From the NCBI GenBank assembly GCA_937958145.1, contig CALGOE010000232.1, positions 1 to 34,706 on the forward strand: a stretch of DNA of 34,706 nucleotides, in the 5' to 3' direction. Source of the DNA: an uncultured Desulfobacca sp. (lineage in GTDB: Bacteria; Desulfobacterota; Desulfobaccia; Desulfobaccales; Desulfobaccaceae). The position numbers and the translations under genes were made by a program. This document shows, in pieces, positions 32,099-34,706 of this stretch; within the stretch, counting starts at the first letter, position 1; each line of letters opens with the position of its first letter. The notes under the pieces were generated by a model, which saw only the letters and a list, made by a program, of their open reading frames with translations, did no database searches and was not told the origin of the DNA.

Positions 32099-32140
32099 CA
32101 GGTTGTTGCCACAATGCCGGCAGGGGAGGAGGCCGGGGGG
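32097..32140 (+). repeat. Dispersed intergenic repeat, copy 2
   Basis: AACAGGTTGTTG, then TGCCGGCAGGGG and GGCCGGGGG, aligns with 30799-30840. It begins within the last codon of the BamE-like gene and runs downstream. Confidence 0.5.
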
Positions 32141-32225
32141 CGATGCCCCACCCCCAATCCCAGCGGGGGCTTTGGGCGGCGCCAAAAGCCTTTCTTTCCA
32201 TTTTCATGTCCGGCGGAGCCGCGCC

Positions 32226-33335
32226 ATGTTCCGCATCAAGCGGCTGTATATTGAGGCGGCGGTGCAGGACGAGCCGGTCAGCCGCTCGGTGCGGCAGCGC
32301 CTGGCGTCTCTGCCCACCGCCATTATCCCCAGTCGGGAGGTCCTGCGGCCCACAGGGCCCCTCGCCCCGGCCGATATTGCCCGGGGCAAGGAGACCCTGG
32401 TCCTGGCCAGACAGAAGGGGCCGTTCTGGCGGGCCTGCCCCGGCACCAAAGAATATATCTGCTGCGGCTACCAGACCCTGCAGGTCATGACCAACTGCCC
32501 CCTGGACTGCAGCTATTGCATCCTGCAGGGCTATTTCAATTTCCCGGCCATAACCGTGTTTACCAACTGGGACGATATGTGGGGGGAGATTGAGGCGCAG
32601 GTAACGGCGAAACCAAACCAGATCCTCCGCCTGGGGACCGGCGAGTTCGGCGACAGCCTGGCCCTGGATGACCTCCTGGGTTTGAACCGGGAGCTTATTA
32701 CCCGGCTGGCGGCCTGGCCCCCTATCGTTCTGGAGATCAAGACCAAATGGCACCGGGTGGAGCCGCTCCTGGACCTGGGGCCCAACCCCCGGGTGATCTT
32801 TGCCTGGTCCCTGAACCCGCCCCGCCTCATCCGGCAGGAGGAGCACGGCGCCGCGCCACTGGCCGCCCGCCTGGCCGCGGCCCAGCAGTGCGCCCGGGCC
32901 GGGTTCCGATTGGCCTTTCACTTTGATCCGCTGATTTATTTTCCAGGATGGGAAGAGGAGTATCGGCGGGTAATTGACCAGCTCTGCGGCGCTGTGCCGC
33001 CGGCTGCCATCGCCTGGATCAGTCTGGGCACCTTGCGCTACCTGCCGGCTCTCCGAGACATCATCCGGGCCCGCTTCCCGGCCAGCCGCATTGCTGATGA
33101 GGAATTCATCACCGCTTTGGATGGCAAACAGCGCTATTTCAAGACCCTGCGGGCCGAGATGTTGAGCAGGATGCGGGGCTGGCTGCACGACCGGGCGCCG
33201 GAGGTGTTTGTCTACCTGTGTATGGAAAGCCCCTGGATGTGGCGGCAGGTCTTTGGTTCTGTCCCCAGCAGCGAGGAATTGGCTGCAGCATTGGATGTGC
33301 GGGCGGCTGCGGGAAGAAGCTTGAGGCAGGACTGA
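32226..33335 (+). CDS. SPL-family radical SAM protein
   Basis: A 369-residue radical SAM protein of the spore photoproduct lyase (SPL) family. The cluster motif is CPLDCSYC (C91, C95, C98) in the SPL-typical setting ACPGTKEYICCGYQTLQVMTN, then ILQGYFN. True spore photoproduct lyase repairs the thymine dimer of UV-irradiated spores using a hydrogen-donor Cys about 45 residues after the cluster; here that region reads RLGTGEFGDSLALDDL and has no Cys. No spore genes are present. It is therefore a non-sporulation SPL relative of unknown, perhaps DNA-repair, function. The ATG at 32226 follows a GGCGGAG; the track start at 32058 is rejected. Confidence 0.85.
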   Translation: MFRIKRLYIEAAVQDEPVSRSVRQRLASLPTAIIPSREVLRPTGPLAPADIARGKETLVLARQKGPFWRACPGTKEYICCGYQTLQVMTNCPLDCSYCILQGYFNFPAITVFTNWDDMWGEIEAQVTAKPNQILRLGTGEFGDSLALDDLLGLNRELITRLAAWPPIVLEIKTKWHRVEPLLDLGPNPRVIFAWSLNPPRLIRQEEHGAAPLAARLAAAQQCARAGFRLAFHFDPLIYFPGWEEEYRRVIDQLCGAVPPAAIAWISLGTLRYLPALRDIIRARFPASRIADEEFITALDGKQRYFKTLRAEMLSRMRGWLHDRAPEVFVYLCMESPWMWRQVFGSVPSSEELAAALDVRAAAGRSLRQD

Positions 33336-33376
33336 GGGGGCCCAGAAGGCTTGAGCCCCTCACCCCCCGCAAGAAT

Positions 33377-34627
33377 TTATTCAGAAATTTTCACCTCCCA
33401 CTGCGGCACAACCAGCCGGCGATAGGTGGCCAGGCCGAGCCAGGCCCAGTTGTTGCCGTAATAATCGTCGGGGCGGTTGAAATAGCCACCCTCCGGACCT
33501 TCCTGATAAAAGCCCAGGATTTTTTCCACGGCCTGGCGGGCCAGGTCTTTGTCCCCCTCGGCCAGAGCCGCAGCCACCAGGCTGGCATACAATACCGGGC
33601 TGTCATAGTCCACCAGGAGGCGGCCGTCATAGGTATAAACGGCGAACAGGCGCCCGTGTTCCTGCCACTGCTGGCGGGCAAAAGGAAGAAAGGTCTTGGC
33701 CAGGACGTCCTTGGCCCGTTTATCCTGAAACCAGATGGCGGTCAGGCCCACCCGCCAGGGGACCCGGACGGCGTCCCAGCCGAAGGCGGCGCTCTGGTCC
33801 GGCGCCGGGGCAAAGGTCTCTTTATCCTGGAGCAGGCACCAATCCGGTACCAGGCCGACGCCGGCCTGTTCCCCGAACCGGCGGCCCAGGATCTCCAAGG
33901 CCAGATAGGCGCTGTCGGTTAACTGCAGCCAGCGCCGGTCGCCCTGAACCCAATAAAAGACTTCATACCACGCCGGCGAAAAATACGAGGGATTGAGAAG
34001 CAAGGGCTGCTGGCAGGCGGCCCAATCTCCTGGCGTCAGCCAGAGGCGGCCCCATTGATCCCGACAGGTGTTGTGGCCCAGGATGTCCTGCAGCACCAAA
34101 AGGGCTTTTTCCTTGTAATCAGGCAGATTGGCGGTTGGGCGACCCCAGCGCCGGTGGGCCAACAGCAGGGCCAGGGCGTAGTCCAAATCGGCGTCGGTGG
34201 CGCTGTTGGCATCCAACAGCCGCCATTGCCCCTGGTCATCCTGCCCGAAATGCCAGGATAAAAGATGGCGGCCCTGGCGGGCCTGTTGGGAGAGGTTGGC
34301 TTCGGTCCAGCCATAGACGCGGTCAAAGGTGGCCTGGTCATTGCTCCAGACGGCCCGCAAAAGGGCATAGGCCTGGCCCTCGGAGATGGTGTCATGGTGG
34401 TTTTCCGGCCGCACTACCCGGCCGTCTTCCTGGATGAAGCGGACCTTGTAGAACCGCCAACTGGCGGCCAGGACTGCGTCGAGGCGAGCCGCCAACTGCT
34501 GGTCCGGGTTGGGCGCTTGCTGACAGGCGGGGCCGGCGAGACTCAGCAACAGGCAGAAGAGAAGGAAGTTCGGCCACCTGGGGACCGGCAGCAATCTTCC
34601 CGGCCGGGCTAAAGGTTTTTTTGTCAT
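33377..34627 (-). CDS. Glycoside hydrolase family 8 endoglucanase-like protein
   Basis: A 416-residue exported GH8 enzyme (BcsZ/endoglucanase type), expected to cut beta-1,4-linked glucans or related exopolysaccharides in the periplasm. The hydrophobic leader (NFLLFCLLLSLAGPAC) may be a signal peptide or weak lipoprotein signal with C35. The catalytic acid lies in TISEGQAYALLRAVW (E83) and the second acidic region in DANSATDADLDYALALLLAHRRW. The middle NPSYFSPAWYEVF and C-terminal GYFNRPDDYYGNNWAWLGLA fit the (alpha/alpha)6 barrel. GGAGGG precedes the ATG. No cellulose synthase gene is in the window. It converges with the SPL gene. Confidence 0.92.
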   Translation of the reverse strand: MTKKPLARPGRLLPVPRWPNFLLFCLLLSLAGPACQQAPNPDQQLAARLDAVLAASWRFYKVRFIQEDGRVVRPENHHDTISEGQAYALLRAVWSNDQATFDRVYGWTEANLSQQARQGRHLLSWHFGQDDQGQWRLLDANSATDADLDYALALLLAHRRWGRPTANLPDYKEKALLVLQDILGHNTCRDQWGRLWLTPGDWAACQQPLLLNPSYFSPAWYEVFYWVQGDRRWLQLTDSAYLALEILGRRFGEQAGVGLVPDWCLLQDKETFAPAPDQSAAFGWDAVRVPWRVGLTAIWFQDKRAKDVLAKTFLPFARQQWQEHGRLFAVYTYDGRLLVDYDSPVLYASLVAAALAEGDKDLARQAVEKILGFYQEGPEGGYFNRPDDYYGNNWAWLGLATYRRLVVPQWEVKISE

Positions 34628-34706
34628 CTACCCTCCACACGCGGGCCCCCGGCCTGGCAGGAACCGGGATCGGAAATGGGGTGGGATACTGGCATGCCAA
34701 GAAACT

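Noticed and set aside
32049-33188. 379-residue minus-strand ORF opposite the SPL gene
   Set aside because: It is a shadow of the SPL-family gene; no motif is visible.

Overview
The window looks like a GC-rich (roughly 60 %) chromosome segment of an anaerobic Gram-negative bacterium, most probably a sulfur- or sulfate-metabolising member of Desulfobacterota (former Deltaproteobacteria). This is inference from content: outer-membrane porin, lipoproteins, a hopanoid glycosyltransferase, a TauE/SafE exporter, a Phs/Psr-like molybdoenzyme, several sigma-54 activators and many Cys-rich proteins. No rRNA, tRNA, CRISPR array or insertion sequence was seen.

Region 1 (1-5.6 kb) holds mixed housekeeping genes: a Cys-rich small protein, a YdcF/ElyC-like envelope protein, a tandem palindromic repeat, hpnI, larB, a small coiled-coil protein, the ribosome-assembly GTPase engB and a periplasmic helical protein.

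Region 2 (5.7-9.6 kb) holds a tight three-gene run: a radical SAM protein, a MGTS-starting helical protein resembling QatB, and a QueC-like PP-loop protein resembling QatC. It lacks the QatA ATPase and QatD nuclease of the four-gene Qat anti-phage system. rnhA converges on it.

Region 3 (9.7-18 kb, minus strand) is a five-gene operon read right to left: TauE/SafE exporter, an Oxa1/EMC3-like membrane protein, a Phs/Psr-like molybdoenzyme without an export signal, a four-cluster ferredoxin subunit, and a 1132-residue NuoF-GltD-ferredoxin fusion. The fusion's NuoE/NuoF part has lost its FMN, NADH and [2Fe-2S] motifs. A good sigma-54 promoter candidate lies 40 bp before tauE, and GTTAAC boxes lie about 110-150 bp further upstream. 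The operon ends in a hairpin terminator. Together these suggest a cytoplasmic NAD(P)H- or ferredoxin-linked sulfur-compound oxidoreductase with its own transporter.

Region 4 (18-23.2 kb, plus strand, divergent) is the matching sensory block: a PAS-AAA+-Fis sigma-54 activator, a PhnD-like lipoprotein, a histidine kinase with an eight-Cys insert that is split by an apparent frameshift, a single-domain response regulator, and a possible 16-residue CCC peptide.

Region 5 (23.2-34.7 kb) holds a strongly promoted porin whose terminator overlaps the next promoter, a lipoprotein, a dGTPase-like HD protein, tatD, a phosphodiester-glycosidase-like protein, a Rossmann/Cys protein coupled to a sensorless sigma-54 activator, a DUF1614-like membrane protein, a BamE-like small protein, an SPL-family radical SAM protein and a GH8 glycosidase.
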